Shown here piece after piece: positions 42,198 to 49,636 of a stretch of 49,636 bases of DNA. Positions within the stretch are counted from its first letter, which is position 1, and the number at the start of each line of letters is the position of its first letter. Source of the DNA: a marine group bacterium Sva0996 bin134. Lineage in GTDB: Bacteria; Actinomycetota; Acidimicrobiia; Acidimicrobiales; Bin134. The stretch spans positions 1 through 49,636 of the forward strand of contig MPNQ01000021.1 of assembly GCA_002239105.1 (NCBI GenBank), read 5' to 3'. The position numbers and the translations under genes are program-made. The notes below the pieces were generated by a model. The model saw only the letters and a program-made list of their open reading frames with translations, ran no database searches and was not told the origin of the DNA.

Positions 42198-42630
42198 CCA
42201 CTTCCCATCAGCCCCCTGACCAGGGACAACAACTGCTAGGCGGTGAGGGGGTTGGTTGAGCAGTCAACCGTTTAGGACATGGCATGAACCAAGCTAGGCT
42301 GAAAATGCAGTTAGGATCACTCGATGGGGTATAGACGGCCTTCTGACTGGGGTATAGCTTCAGACCCCTATTTGTTTCCCTTGTGATGGCAAGGGAAACG
42401 GGAGGTGTCTAAGACCCCACCGTGTGGGACTGATCTAGGACACGGGCGAGATGCGAGTCGTTGACTGTGGAAAGGAAACTGGCAGCGATCATCCCGATTC
42501 CAGCCACAAAGAAAAGCTAGAGAAGAATGCGGCTGCGCCTCGCAATACCAGGAAATCGTGGAGTCTTGCCCATGTCTAGGTGATGTTTCAGGGTAGTGAT
42601 GACCTGGGAGAGTGAAGCCGTCGTTGGTGA
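42198..42630. other. Non-coding stretch with repeats and hairpins
   Basis: No supported gene lies in these 433 nt. It contains the 10-nt direct repeat TGGGGTATAG at 42325 and 42348 (period 23), a long inverted repeat at 42362-42410, and a second hairpin CCCAC-CGT-GTGGG (42416-42428). A minus-strand open frame to 42634 has non-protein-like composition. The structure suggests the end of a mobile element or a regulatory RNA region. Confidence 0.45.
42362..42410. repeat. Long inverted repeat with perfect 10-bp inner stem
   Basis: GTTTCCCTTG (42374-42383) pairs perfectly with CAAGGGAAAC (42390-42399) around a 6-nt loop. AGACCCCT (42362-42369) pairs with AGGTGTCT (42403-42410) with one mismatch, extending the arm. 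It could be a transcription terminator for either neighbour or an element terminus. Confidence 0.55.
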
Positions 42631-43077
42631 TCACTCGCCTGTTTCGAGTTTGGAGAGCCGTGCTAGCAGTTTTGGTGGTAGAGCGCCGGGAGCATGGGGT
42701 TGGTCGGCGAAGCGGCGGAGTACGGCGATCTCAGCGTCGTGGTCACCGTTTTTTCGGTAGATGATTGCGGCCTGCTCGTAGAACCAGGGGGCGACCCCGC
42801 CGCGGTGGGATTCTTCGACCATGATGCACTTGTCGAGAATGGCGAGCGCTGCGTCGTATTGCTCGTTTCGCTTGTGCTCCTTGATGGCTTCGCACCACTC
42901 ATGGGGGGGATCATAGGGTGCCAATTCGTCGGGCAGCGGGGGGTGCTCGCCGTAGCACTCTTGGCATTGTTTTTCGGACCTAGTTGTGCCTTGGGTGCCG
43001 TGGTTTCGCGGCGAGGATTCTGCTTGCGCTCCTGACCGGCCAAGCAACCTCTTGAGCATCTGCGACACGGGTGGCAC
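42631..43077 (-). CDS. Tetratricopeptide-like hypothetical protein, 148 aa
   Basis: The N-terminal ~40 residues are hydrophilic and low complexity. CQECYGEHPPLPDE carries a CxxC. The C-terminal ~90 residues are helical: IKEHKRNEQYDAALAILDKC, then PWFYEQAAIIYRKNGDHDAE and LRRFADQPHAPGALPPKLLARL, resembling two to three tetratricopeptide-type hairpins. It may be a scaffold or effector-associated protein. The GTG at 43077 and an ATG at 43059 are both possible starts. It is divergent from the methyltransferase gene across a 326-nt gap. Confidence 0.6.
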   Translation of the reverse strand: MPPVSQMLKRLLGRSGAQAESSPRNHGTQGTTRSEKQCQECYGEHPPLPDELAPYDPPHEWCEAIKEHKRNEQYDAALAILDKCIMVEESHRGGVAPWFYEQAAIIYRKNGDHDAEIAVLRRFADQPHAPGALPPKLLARLSKLETGE

Positions 43078-43403
43078 GCTAGCTGAAGAAGGAGGCGGTC
43101 CTGCATCGGGAACTAAGCAGGGCTTGGGAACCGGATTTCCTCCGTTGAGTCATGTGGGGGGCTGGCCGTGCTCCAACCGCTTTGTCCCTGCGCTTCCCGC
43201 CGAAATTGTCACTGCCCGCCGGTACGGTCAGGGGGACATGAGCAGAAGGCGCAAGTCGAACAGCCGCCGCCCGAGGAGAGATCGGCCGGGTGGCGCAAAT
43301 GGGTCAGCGTCATCGCTGGGAAACGATTCGACCCTCTCGTTGTCTGAGGTGCCCTTCGCAGGAAGAGGCCTGTTTTCCATTGCCTCTGATCAGGAGAAGT
43401 CCT
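43078..43403. other. Gap upstream of the restriction-modification operon
   Basis: These 326 nt carry no certain gene. An ATG at 43238 with a GGGGG ribosome site opens a frame reading MSRRRKSNSRRPRRDRP and onward; it looks protein-like until about 43404 but then overlaps the methyltransferase in another frame to 43573 with shadow-like composition. It might be a short regulator, but the evidence is weak. Promoters of both divergent flanking genes are expected here. Confidence 0.35.
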
Positions 43404-45059
43404 ATGTCAAACTTCAAACAGATGTTGCTGATCGAACATGGCGACGCTTCAGGAGCGGCGACCCGGCTGGAGTCGGAGCAGGAACTGGCTGCTGTGGCGT
43501 GGTCCATTGTCAGCGGTGGAGCTTTAGCCGATCTCACCACCGCAGAGTCCGAGGTTGTCAACGCCGCGGATGATACTCCTCTACCGGATACTGGCGAGCT
43601 TGTCTCGGAAATCCAACAGGGGGGCGACCCGTTGGGGGATGCGTTTGTGCGGTTGCGGTCCCCGAAGCAGAGGCGCCCATTGGGGGCGGTATATACGCCT
43701 CCGGGGATCGTGGAGGCGATGGTGGGCTGGATCGCGGCCAAAGAGCGGCCCGCTCGGGTCGTCGATCCTGGCGGAGGGTCGGGGCGATTTGTGCTGCAAG
43801 CAGGACGGATCTTTCCTGATGCTTCGTTGGTCGCTGTCGAGCTGGATCCCTTGGCCGCGCTGTTGTGTCGGGCCAACCTGACCGCAGCAGAGTTTGATGA
43901 TCGGTCCACCGTGATGGTGGACGACTACCGAGAAGCCGATCTTGGCAGTTGCGATGGGGTGACGGCGTTTGTGGGCAATCCCCCCTATGTGCGCCACCAC
44001 CAGATCGGGTCTCGGTGGAAGCAATGGCTGACAAACACTGCGGCAAGCCGTGACCTGCCCGTCAGCGCCCTTGCCGGGCTTCACATCCACTTCTTCTTGG
44101 CGACGCTTCTCACAGCACAGCCGGGAGACATCGGAGCCTTCGTCACCTCAGCGGAATGGTTGGACGTCAACTACGGGAAATTGCTGCGCGGGATGCTTAC
44201 CGACGGTTTGGGCGGTGAGTCCGTCCATGTCCTCGCTCCCGAGACCTTGGCCTTTGAGGACGCGGCCACCACCGCGTCGGTGACCTGCTTTCAGATCGGT
44301 TCGGAGGCCCGCTCGCTCAAGATGCGCCGAGTCGCAAACGCCGGAGACCTCGCCGACCTCTCAAAGGGACGCCGAGTGAGCAAACAGCGCCTCAAGCAAG
44401 AGAAGCGGTGGTCGCCGCTGTTGACTCAGACCCCACCGGTACCGGAGGGATTTGTCGAGCTAGGGGAGCTCTGCCGAGTACACAGGGGCGCGGTCACCGG
44501 GGCCAACGCAACCTGGATCACCACGGCCAACGATCCTCAACTGCCAGCAAGGGCGCTTTTCCCGACGGTTACCAAGGCCCGGGAACTCTTCGACGCCGAC
44601 GACGGCTTGCTATCGAGCCTTAGCAGCCTTCGGGCAGTCATCGACCTGCCCGCTGATCTCAGCGAACTCGATGACGACGACCGGGCGCTGGTGAAACGCT
44701 TCTTGCGCTTTGCAGAGCGAAACGGCGCCCATTCGTCGTACGTCGCCCGCCACCGAAATCCCTGGTGGACAGTGGGACTGCGATCCCCCGCGCCGATCCT
44801 GGCCACCTACATGGCCCGGCGCCCCCCGGCATTCGTCCGCAACCTTGCCGGGGCGCGCCACGTCAACGTTGCCCATGGGATCTACCCCCGAGACCCACTG
44901 TCCGAAGACATATTGGACTCCCTGGCTGCGTCGCTTCGATCTGGCGTCTCAGTATCACAGGGGCGCACCTATGCCGGTGGGCTCACCAAGTTCGAGCCTT
45001 CGGAGATGGAGCGCATCCCCGTCCCCAGTCCCCTTCTGCTCGCCGAGATTTCGTCGTGA
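43404..45059 (+). CDS. N6-adenine DNA methyltransferase of a XamI-type system, 551 aa
   Basis: Motif X-like GAVYTPPGIVEAM (residues 94-106), the SAM-binding motif I VVDPGGGSGRF (119-129), and the catalytic motif IV NPPYVRHHQ (192-200) define an N6-adenine methylase of the NPPY class. The C-terminal half (EGFVELGELCRVHRGAVTGAN) is the usual specificity-like region. It should protect the site cut by the next gene's enzyme. AGGAG lies 7 nt before the ATG at 43404; an open frame to 43290 is rejected. The stop overlaps the nuclease start by 4 nt. Confidence 0.88.
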   Translation: MSNFKQMLLIEHGDASGAATRLESEQELAAVAWSIVSGGALADLTTAESEVVNAADDTPLPDTGELVSEIQQGGDPLGDAFVRLRSPKQRRPLGAVYTPPGIVEAMVGWIAAKERPARVVDPGGGSGRFVLQAGRIFPDASLVAVELDPLAALLCRANLTAAEFDDRSTVMVDDYREADLGSCDGVTAFVGNPPYVRHHQIGSRWKQWLTNTAASRDLPVSALAGLHIHFFLATLLTAQPGDIGAFVTSAEWLDVNYGKLLRGMLTDGLGGESVHVLAPETLAFEDAATTASVTCFQIGSEARSLKMRRVANAGDLADLSKGRRVSKQRLKQEKRWSPLLTQTPPVPEGFVELGELCRVHRGAVTGANATWITTANDPQLPARALFPTVTKARELFDADDGLLSSLSSLRAVIDLPADLSELDDDDRALVKRFLRFAERNGAHSSYVARHRNPWWTVGLRSPAPILATYMARRPPAFVRNLAGARHVNVAHGIYPRDPLSEDILDSLAASLRSGVSVSQGRTYAGGLTKFEPSEMERIPVPSPLLLAEISS

Positions 45060-46006
45060 GCCTCACAGACCCACCTCGCTGGACCAGCGAGGAATTCGAC
45101 GAGCAAGGAGAACTCGCCAGACAGATCTTCCGCTCTCAACGGCTGAACGAGTCCCAAGGGGTCTATTCCGAGACCTTTGCCCAGTGCCTCGAATACGTGA
45201 ATGAGCTCTTCGACAAGACCGACAACCTTTCGCGGCTACAGGGAGAGCCCGGTACTTTGGCAATCGATCCTGGACTCTCGGAGGTGCTCGCCAACCCCCA
45301 ATTGTTGGAAGCACTCCGCTACGTCGTCGGCCCTCCTATATCGGCGGATGATCTGGCCGAACTTGCCGATACTTCGCTTGCTGTTGGCGTGCTGCTCGAT
45401 GACTCTGGCGCGTCGGTCCGGGTGGTGGGAACTATCGCCCAGGGTCTAGACCCCAAGCGGTTCCCTTGGATCGGCCAAAGTCGCAGAGCCGATGATCACG
45501 AACTCACAGCCGCCGCAATTGCAACAGCGGCCCTCATGGCCACGCGACGGGTGGAAACTGCCCGACGAATGCAGTCCAAAGAGCAAGAAGAGTCCGTCAA
45601 GTTCTGCTTACGGGAAGCAGGTATGGTCGAAGTCGAGCCCAGGACTGTTTCACCTGGTCTGCTGGATGCCCCGGCACCAGGCGAGTTCTGCGGAGAAGCT
45701 CCATTCGGGGAGCGCAAAGCAGATCTCATCGTCAGGCTGCACGACGGCAGGTGCATGCCCATTGAATGCAAGGTGTCGAACTCGTCGACAAACTCAGTCA
45801 AACGACTCAACAACGATGCCGCCGCGAAGGCCTCAGCCTGGATCGAAGAATTCGGCAGCGGTGCTACCGTTCCCAGCGCCGTCCTATCTGGCATCTTCAA
45901 GACCCGAAACCTCGAACAAGCCCAAGCCCAGCACCTCACTATCTTCTGGGCCCACGACCTCAGGGCCTTGGCGACTTTCATTCGCTCCACAAACCCACAC
46001 GTGTAG
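45056..46006 (+). CDS. XamI-family type II restriction endonuclease, 316 aa
   Basis: The wording matches XamI-family endonucleases: PPRWTSEEFDEQGELARQIF at the start, GPPISADDLAELAD, then DAPAPGEFCGEAPFGERKADL. The PD-(D/E)xK active site is seen as Asp223, Glu237 and Lys239 (ECK). SVKRLNNDAAAKA and LSGIFKTRNLEQAQ follow. XamI cuts GTCGAC, so this enzyme may too, but specificity within the family can differ. The GTG start sits in the methylase stop (GTGA), ensuring the methylase is made first. No separate controller protein is evident. Confidence 0.85.
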   Translation: MSLTDPPRWTSEEFDEQGELARQIFRSQRLNESQGVYSETFAQCLEYVNELFDKTDNLSRLQGEPGTLAIDPGLSEVLANPQLLEALRYVVGPPISADDLAELADTSLAVGVLLDDSGASVRVVGTIAQGLDPKRFPWIGQSRRADDHELTAAAIATAALMATRRVETARRMQSKEQEESVKFCLREAGMVEVEPRTVSPGLLDAPAPGEFCGEAPFGERKADLIVRLHDGRCMPIECKVSNSSTNSVKRLNNDAAAKASAWIEEFGSGATVPSAVLSGIFKTRNLEQAQAQHLTIFWAHDLRALATFIRSTNPHV

Positions 46007-46091
46007 GTGGAAGGTAAACCCCGACTTTCGACGACCCCTATCAGTCTTAGGACGGCTGGGAATAGGCTCGTTGGGGGAGGTTGGCTAACTA

Positions 46092-47840
46092 GTGACTGGC
46101 GATAGCGCCGAACAGCCCATCCGATTTGAGCCTGAGGAGCCCTGTCCTCCACCAATCGCGCTCCTGGTGGGGTTTCAGGGGGCGGCGCTGGTCTTGGCGC
46201 CGACGGTGCTGAACGTGGCGATCGCCGTTCGCTCGTCGGGACTCGACGACAGCTATCTGACCTGGAGCGTGTTCTCGGCCATGGTGATCTGCGGCGTCAT
46301 CACCGCGCTGCAAGCGTCCCACCTCCAGCGTTTCGGCGCTGGCCACGTCGTGCTGGCCTGGCCGGCAGCCATGTTCATCGCCATCATGGTGGCGACGGTC
46401 CCCGCGGCTGGGCTGGCGACTTTTGCCAGCCTGATGATTGTTTGCAGCTTGATGCAGGTCGCGCTGGCCTGGTGGCTGCCGGCGCTGAGGCGAATTGTCA
46501 CGCCGACTGTCTCGGGCACGGTGACGATGTTGATCGCCGTCAGCGTGCTGCCCATCGCGTTCGACGCGGTCGATGACCTGCCCTCCGACGCCCCAACGTC
46601 GGCCGGCCCCGTGATCGCCGGAGCGACGCTGCTGGCCTCGGTGATCGTGGCGCTAAAGGCCAGCGGACGCTGGCGCCTGGTCGCGCCGTTCAGCAGCATC
46701 CTGGTCGGATGCGCGGTGGCGGCGGCTTTCGGGGTGCTCGACGGCGACCGGATCGCCGATGCCGGCTGGTTCGGCATCCCCGATGTGCCGTCCCTCAGCG
46801 TCGACCTCACGCCGAGCAGGGAGTTCTGGGTGCTGTTGCCTTCGTTCGCCGTTCTCACCCTGGTGCTCGGGCTCAAGACGATCAGCGACGGTGTGGTGAT
46901 TCAGCAGGGCTCCCGTCGACGGCCGCGGGCCATCGAGTTCCGTCAGATCCAGGGCATGGTCAGCGTCAACGGCGTCGGAATGCTGCTCGCCGGCTTCACC
47001 GGCACGCTGCCCACGATGGCCAATTCCTCATACAGCCTCTCGCTGATCAACCTCACCGGCGTCGCCGCCCGCCGAGTGGGCGTCGGAGTGGCCATCGTCT
47101 CGGTGTTTCTGGCCTTATTCACCAAGTTCACCGCGGTTTTGCTGACCATCCCCGTGCCGGTGTTGGGCGCCTACCTCATGCTCGCCATGGGCATGCTCTT
47201 TGTCAGCGGCTGCCAAACGGTGCTGCGCGACGGCCTCGACTCCCGGCGCATGCTGGTGGTCGCGCTGGCCAGCGCGTTGGGTTTGGGATTGCACGGGCAC
47301 CCCCTCCTGCGCGACCTCTTTGGCGATGACTATGGCGAGCTGCTGGGAAGCGGCGTAACGATCGGCGCCATCGCCGCCATCGCCATGACGCTGCTGGTCG
47401 AAGCGATGAGCACGCGCCGTTCTCGCCTCGAAGTCACGCTTGACCCCGCCTCGATTCCGGTGATCGACGAGTTCCTCGCTCAACTGGCATCCCGGCTCAG
47501 GTGGAACGAGGTATCTACGCTGCGGCTGCGGTCAGCCGGCGAAGAGACTCTGGCCAGCCTGCTGGCGCAAGAAGACGATGCCGATGAATCGGTGAGTCCG
47601 CGCCTGAACATCACGGCCCGACCACAGGGCGCAATGGTGGAGCTGGAGTTTGTTGCCACCACACGCCAGGAGAACATCGAGGATCAGTTGGCGTTTTTGG
47701 CCGAAGAGGTGGCCGTGCCTTCAGTAGATGATCTATCCCTGCGACTGCTGCGCTTTCACGCCTCCGCGGTGCGCCACCAGAAGTACCACGGCGTGGACAT
47801 CGTGACGGTGCAGGTCGAGGGCAGCGGCTCAGCCAGCTAA
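46092..47840 (+). CDS. NCS2-type permease with C-terminal RsbW-like ATPase domain, 582 aa
   Basis: Residues ~20-450 hold 12-14 hydrophobic helices, with the NCS2 signatures AGHVVLAWPAAMFIAIM, FVLLP-like WVLLPSFAVLTLVLGLKTISD, and AGFTGTLPTMANSSYSLS. This is the xanthine/uracil permease fold. The last ~130 residues are soluble and read DEFLAQLASRLRWNEV, LRLRSAGEETLASLL (N-box-like), then DDLSLRLLRFHASAVRHQKYHGVDIVTVQVEG (in parts), the layout of anti-sigma-type HATPase_c domains, with the ATP-binding G1 loop degenerate. Such a fusion would couple transport to signalling; the assignment of the tail is inference. Substrate is unknown. Confidence 0.75.
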   Translation: MTGDSAEQPIRFEPEEPCPPPIALLVGFQGAALVLAPTVLNVAIAVRSSGLDDSYLTWSVFSAMVICGVITALQASHLQRFGAGHVVLAWPAAMFIAIMVATVPAAGLATFASLMIVCSLMQVALAWWLPALRRIVTPTVSGTVTMLIAVSVLPIAFDAVDDLPSDAPTSAGPVIAGATLLASVIVALKASGRWRLVAPFSSILVGCAVAAAFGVLDGDRIADAGWFGIPDVPSLSVDLTPSREFWVLLPSFAVLTLVLGLKTISDGVVIQQGSRRRPRAIEFRQIQGMVSVNGVGMLLAGFTGTLPTMANSSYSLSLINLTGVAARRVGVGVAIVSVFLALFTKFTAVLLTIPVPVLGAYLMLAMGMLFVSGCQTVLRDGLDSRRMLVVALASALGLGLHGHPLLRDLFGDDYGELLGSGVTIGAIAAIAMTLLVEAMSTRRSRLEVTLDPASIPVIDEFLAQLASRLRWNEVSTLRLRSAGEETLASLLAQEDDADESVSPRLNITARPQGAMVELEFVATTRQENIEDQLAFLAEEVAVPSVDDLSLRLLRFHASAVRHQKYHGVDIVTVQVEGSGSAS

Positions 47841-47871
47841 TGGTTGGCCCTGGTCTTTCCTGGCGGCCGTA

Positions 47872-48135
47872 CTAACGGCGGCGATAGACCTCCCGGCGAT
47901 GGGCGACTCGAACCACGAGGACCACCAGTTCATCGTCGAGCACTTCGTACACCACCCTGTAGTCGCCGACGCGTATTCGGCGAAGGCCCCGCAAGTCTCC
48001 TTTCAGCTGGTAGCCCGCATGGGGTTGCTCGCCAAGGCGATCGATGGCATACACAATGCGCTCACGATCCTGGCGAGCAATCTGCTCCAAGTCGCGGGTC
48101 GCGCTGCGCTTGATCCGAACGGAGTATGCGGCCAC
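47872..48135 (-). CDS. RelE/ParE-family toxin, 87 aa
   Basis: A RelE-type mRNA-interferase-like toxin. YSVRIKRSATRDLEQIARQ, then RIVYAIDRLGEQPHAGYQLKG, RRIRVGDYRVVYEV and VVLVVRVAHRREVYRR give the family pattern with conserved basic residues of the active site. The usual final YR is present. The start is a GTG; the antitoxin lies 46 nt upstream on the same strand. ParE-type gyrase poisons have the same fold, and I favour RelE from RIRVGDYRVVYEV. Confidence 0.88.
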   Translation of the reverse strand: MAAYSVRIKRSATRDLEQIARQDRERIVYAIDRLGEQPHAGYQLKGDLRGLRRIRVGDYRVVYEVLDDELVVLVVRVAHRREVYRRR

Positions 48136-48181
48136 CGGCTACGGCTTCTGCGCCATCACTAATTCTCGGAACGCGCTGCGT

Positions 48182-48403
48182 TCAATCCGAATTGAGCAGA
48201 TCATGTCTGACCTGGTCCCAATCGAGCACCGGATCGGCTGGATCTCGCAGGCGCTCAAGGGCGACCTCGAGATCGTCGTAATCCTCTAAATAGCGTTCCA
48301 AGGCCTGGCGAATTATGTCAGCCCGACTGCGCTTCAAATCCTCAGCGGCCGCATCCAGCGCCTCAACAAGCTCGCTGGGGACCCGGGCGGTGATTTGGCT
48401 CAT
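48182..48403 (-). CDS. Ribbon-helix-helix antitoxin, 73 aa
   Basis: The N-terminal strand ITARVPSELVEALDAAAEDL and helix SRADIIRQALERYLEDY form the ribbon-helix-helix DNA-binding dimer. The acidic C-terminus (DPADPVLDWDQVRHDLL) would wrap the toxin. AAGGAG lies upstream of the ATG. Three ATGTCA/TGACAT half-sites sit 22-57 nt upstream and are likely its operator. The toxin gene follows. Confidence 0.88.
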   Translation of the reverse strand: MSQITARVPSELVEALDAAAEDLKRSRADIIRQALERYLEDYDDLEVALERLRDPADPVLDWDQVRHDLLNSD

Positions 48404-48424
48404 GTGGACTCCTTGGTCGACTGG

Positions 48425-48460
48425 ATGTCAATCGAGTTGTTTGACATCAATGTAATGTCA
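48425..48460 (-). promoter_or_regulatory. Putative antitoxin operator (three ATGTCA half-sites)
   Basis: TGACAT (48442-48447) and ATGTCA (48455-48460) form a perfect inverted repeat with a 7-nt spacer. A further ATGTCA lies at 48425-48430. The cluster lies just before the RHH antitoxin, where autoregulatory sites of these pairs usually occur. Confidence 0.6.
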
Positions 48461-48482
48461 GATGATCCCAAAGGCAACAAAC

Positions 48483-49220
48483 TCAGCTGGTGATGGAGCC
48501 GCCTGCTAGGGGGATGGTTTGGGCGGTCATCCAGGAGGCTTCTTCGGAGGCGAGGTAGGCGCACAGGGCGGCGACGTCTTCGGGGGTGCCCAGACGGCGG
48601 GTCGGGATCGCCCTGGCCAGCTGATCGGTAACCCCGGTGTCGCCGGTGTTCGACATCAGGCCGAGGGCGATGGAGTTCACTGTGACTCCCGTTTTGGCCA
48701 CCTCAAGCGCCACCGAGCGCAACAGCCCAGCCGCACCTCCTTTACCAGCCGAGTAGGCCGCCACACCGATGTTCACGCCCACGGTGCCGGCCCCCGACAC
48801 CACTCCGATGACTCGGCCCCAGCCCCGCTCGATCATCCCGGGGAGAACGGCGTGGGTGCAGTTCATGACCCCATCGAGGTTGACGGCCAGGGGTCCGATC
48901 CAGTCAGCTGGCTCAGTCTCCGCGAAGGGCTTGACCTGCATCATCTCGGCCCCGCCATTGCCGGCGTTGTTGACCAGGATGTCGATAGGCCGATCGGCGA
49001 TGGCCGCCCGCACATCGTCGCCGTCGGTGACGTCGAAGGGCAGCGCTTCTGCGGAGCAGCCGGAGGCCGCAATCTGGTCAGCCACTTCACTGGCCCGGTC
49101 GGTGACGATGTCGTTGACCAGTACATGGGCACCCTGGGACGCCAGCGTGCGGGCGATACCTGCGCCGACGTTTTGGCCCGCGCCAGTTACCAGCGCCGTC
49201 TTCTGGTTGAGCTCGAACAT
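48483..49220 (-). CDS. SDR-family oxidoreductase (FabG-like), 245 aa
   Basis: A classical SDR: TGAGQNVGAGIARTLAS (glycine-rich motif), NNAGNGGAEM, the catalytic tyrosine and lysine in AAYSAGKGGAAGLLRSVALE, and a final MTAQTIPLAGGSIT. It reduces a 3-oxoacyl or similar substrate with NAD(P)H. The partial acyl-CoA dehydrogenase lies 31 nt upstream on the same strand, so both are probably one operon of beta-oxidation-like genes. It is not closely similar to the SDR at 299. Confidence 0.92.
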   Translation of the reverse strand: MFELNQKTALVTGAGQNVGAGIARTLASQGAHVLVNDIVTDRASEVADQIAASGCSAEALPFDVTDGDDVRAAIADRPIDILVNNAGNGGAEMMQVKPFAETEPADWIGPLAVNLDGVMNCTHAVLPGMIERGWGRVIGVVSGAGTVGVNIGVAAYSAGKGGAAGLLRSVALEVAKTGVTVNSIALGLMSNTGDTGVTDQLARAIPTRRLGTPEDVAALCAYLASEEASWMTAQTIPLAGGSITS

Positions 49221-49251
49221 GGGTGAGGCTCCTTTCGCTCCTAGCCCTTGG

Positions 49252-49636
49252 CTATCTCGGAACTTCTTGCCATGCCATGTCGTGATAGGGGTCGGGCTCG
49301 CGGGGCAGGCCGAGTACCTTCTCGCCGATCACGTTCTTGTTGACTTCGGTGGTTCCCCCCTCGATGGTGTTGGCCCGGCTTCGCAGCATTCCCTTGGCGG
49401 CATAGGGCATAGCTGCGGCCCAGGCTTCGATGGAGTCTTGTCCGGGGGCGGGCTCTCCGGGCACCCACGCCACCGACGCCATGCCCATGAGATCGGCGGC
49501 GGCCAACTGAAGCGCCTGGTTGAGCTGGCTTTGTTGCACCTTGCCGATGGATGCGGCCGGCCCCGGCGTTCCCCCGGCCTTGACCGTGGCCCGGACCCGC
49601 TCGTTGGTCCAGCCCCTCACCATCTCCTGGCAATAC
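49252..49636 (-). CDS. Acyl-CoA dehydrogenase, C-terminal part (5' end outside window)
   Basis: The C-terminal ~128 residues of an acyl-CoA dehydrogenase. IGKVQQSQLNQALQLAAADL is the helical domain; LRSRANTIEGGTTEVNKNVIGEKVLGLPREP is the family end (quoted in parts), close to the ending of the gene at 27104. The frame is open to the window edge. It is followed by the SDR on the same strand. Substrate cannot be judged from this part. Confidence 0.9.
   Translation of the reverse strand, partial: YCQEMVRGWTNERVRATVKAGGTPGPAASIGKVQQSQLNQALQLAAADLMGMASVAWVPGEPAPGQDSIEAWAAAMPYAAKGMLRSRANTIEGGTTEVNKNVIGEKVLGLPREPDPYHDMAWQEVPR

Noticed and set aside
42368..42634. Open frame of 88 codons on the minus strand
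   Set aside because: Composition is not protein-like and it includes the hairpin region.
43238..43573. Possible small basic protein before the methylase
   Set aside because: Only the first half looks protein-like and the rest overlaps the methylase; kept only as a note.
1..49636. CRISPR arrays, rRNA operons, integrases and intact transposases
   Set aside because: Looked for on both strands; no array-like repeats or such genes were seen.

Overview
The window is GC-rich, densely coded actinobacterial chromosome. Supporting signs are a polyphosphate glucokinase tail, a DUF3516-type Ski2-like helicase, an F420-type luciferase-like oxidoreductase, many acyl-CoA and amidohydrolase paralogues, frequent GTG starts and 1-4 nt gene overlaps. 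The catabolic content (PF04909 amidohydrolases, D-aminoacylase-like enzymes, acyl-CoA dehydrogenases, MDR and GMC oxidoreductases) fits an uncultured member of class Acidimicrobiia, but that placement is an inference. No rRNA, phage structural gene, integrase or CRISPR array was seen.

Layout. (1) 1-5900: sugar kinase tail, SDR, thioesterase, esterase, an unlisted zinc-ribbon gene, the helicase, then an AT-rich intergenic stretch and a small HTH protein. (2) 5930-12317: two paralogous D-aminoacylase-like amidohydrolases on the minus strand. Between them lies a 3 kb accessory insert: a decayed Doc-type toxin-antitoxin pair, a DUF4143 ATPase preceded by three 23-bp repeats, a candidate small RNA with its own promoter and terminator, and two gene fragments. 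(3) 12394-17631: a five-gene plus-strand operon (two PF04909 amidohydrolases, GMC oxidoreductase, RpiB-like isomerase, LLM oxidoreductase) that looks like a small catabolic pathway. (4) 17713-22262: an oxidative cluster (Rieske oxygenase, FAD amine-oxidase-like protein, and a GPP34-cytochrome P450 fusion), probably acting on a membrane lipid. (5) 22317-25801: transsulfuration pair (cystathionine beta-synthase and gamma-synthase-type enzyme) and a divergent 2-hydroxyacid dehydrogenase. (6) 25827-36917: lipid or xenobiotic catabolism genes (ABC-type binding lipoprotein, acyl-CoA dehydrogenase, alcohol dehydrogenase, MBL hydrolase, VOC protein, serine hydrolase lipoprotein, acyl-CoA ligase, third PF04909 amidohydrolase, DUF1330, thioesterase-like protein).

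(7) tRNA-Leu(UAA) at 36974-37060 opens an accessory island to about 46000. It holds small membrane and zinc-ribbon proteins, a low-GC AlbA_2 (Schlafen-type) protein, a frameshifted gene, a DUF2188 operon, several hypothetical proteins, and a complete XamI-type restriction-modification pair. (8) 46092 to the end: an NCS2 permease with a C-terminal RsbW-like domain, a RelE/RHH toxin-antitoxin pair with a visible operator, an SDR, and the C-terminal part of another acyl-CoA dehydrogenase running off the window.

The items most likely to be new are the GPP34-P450 fusion with its Rieske and FAD neighbours, the roughly 90-nt candidate RNA at 9777-9864, the 23-bp iterons in front of the DUF4143 ATPase, and the permease fused to a kinase-like ATPase domain.
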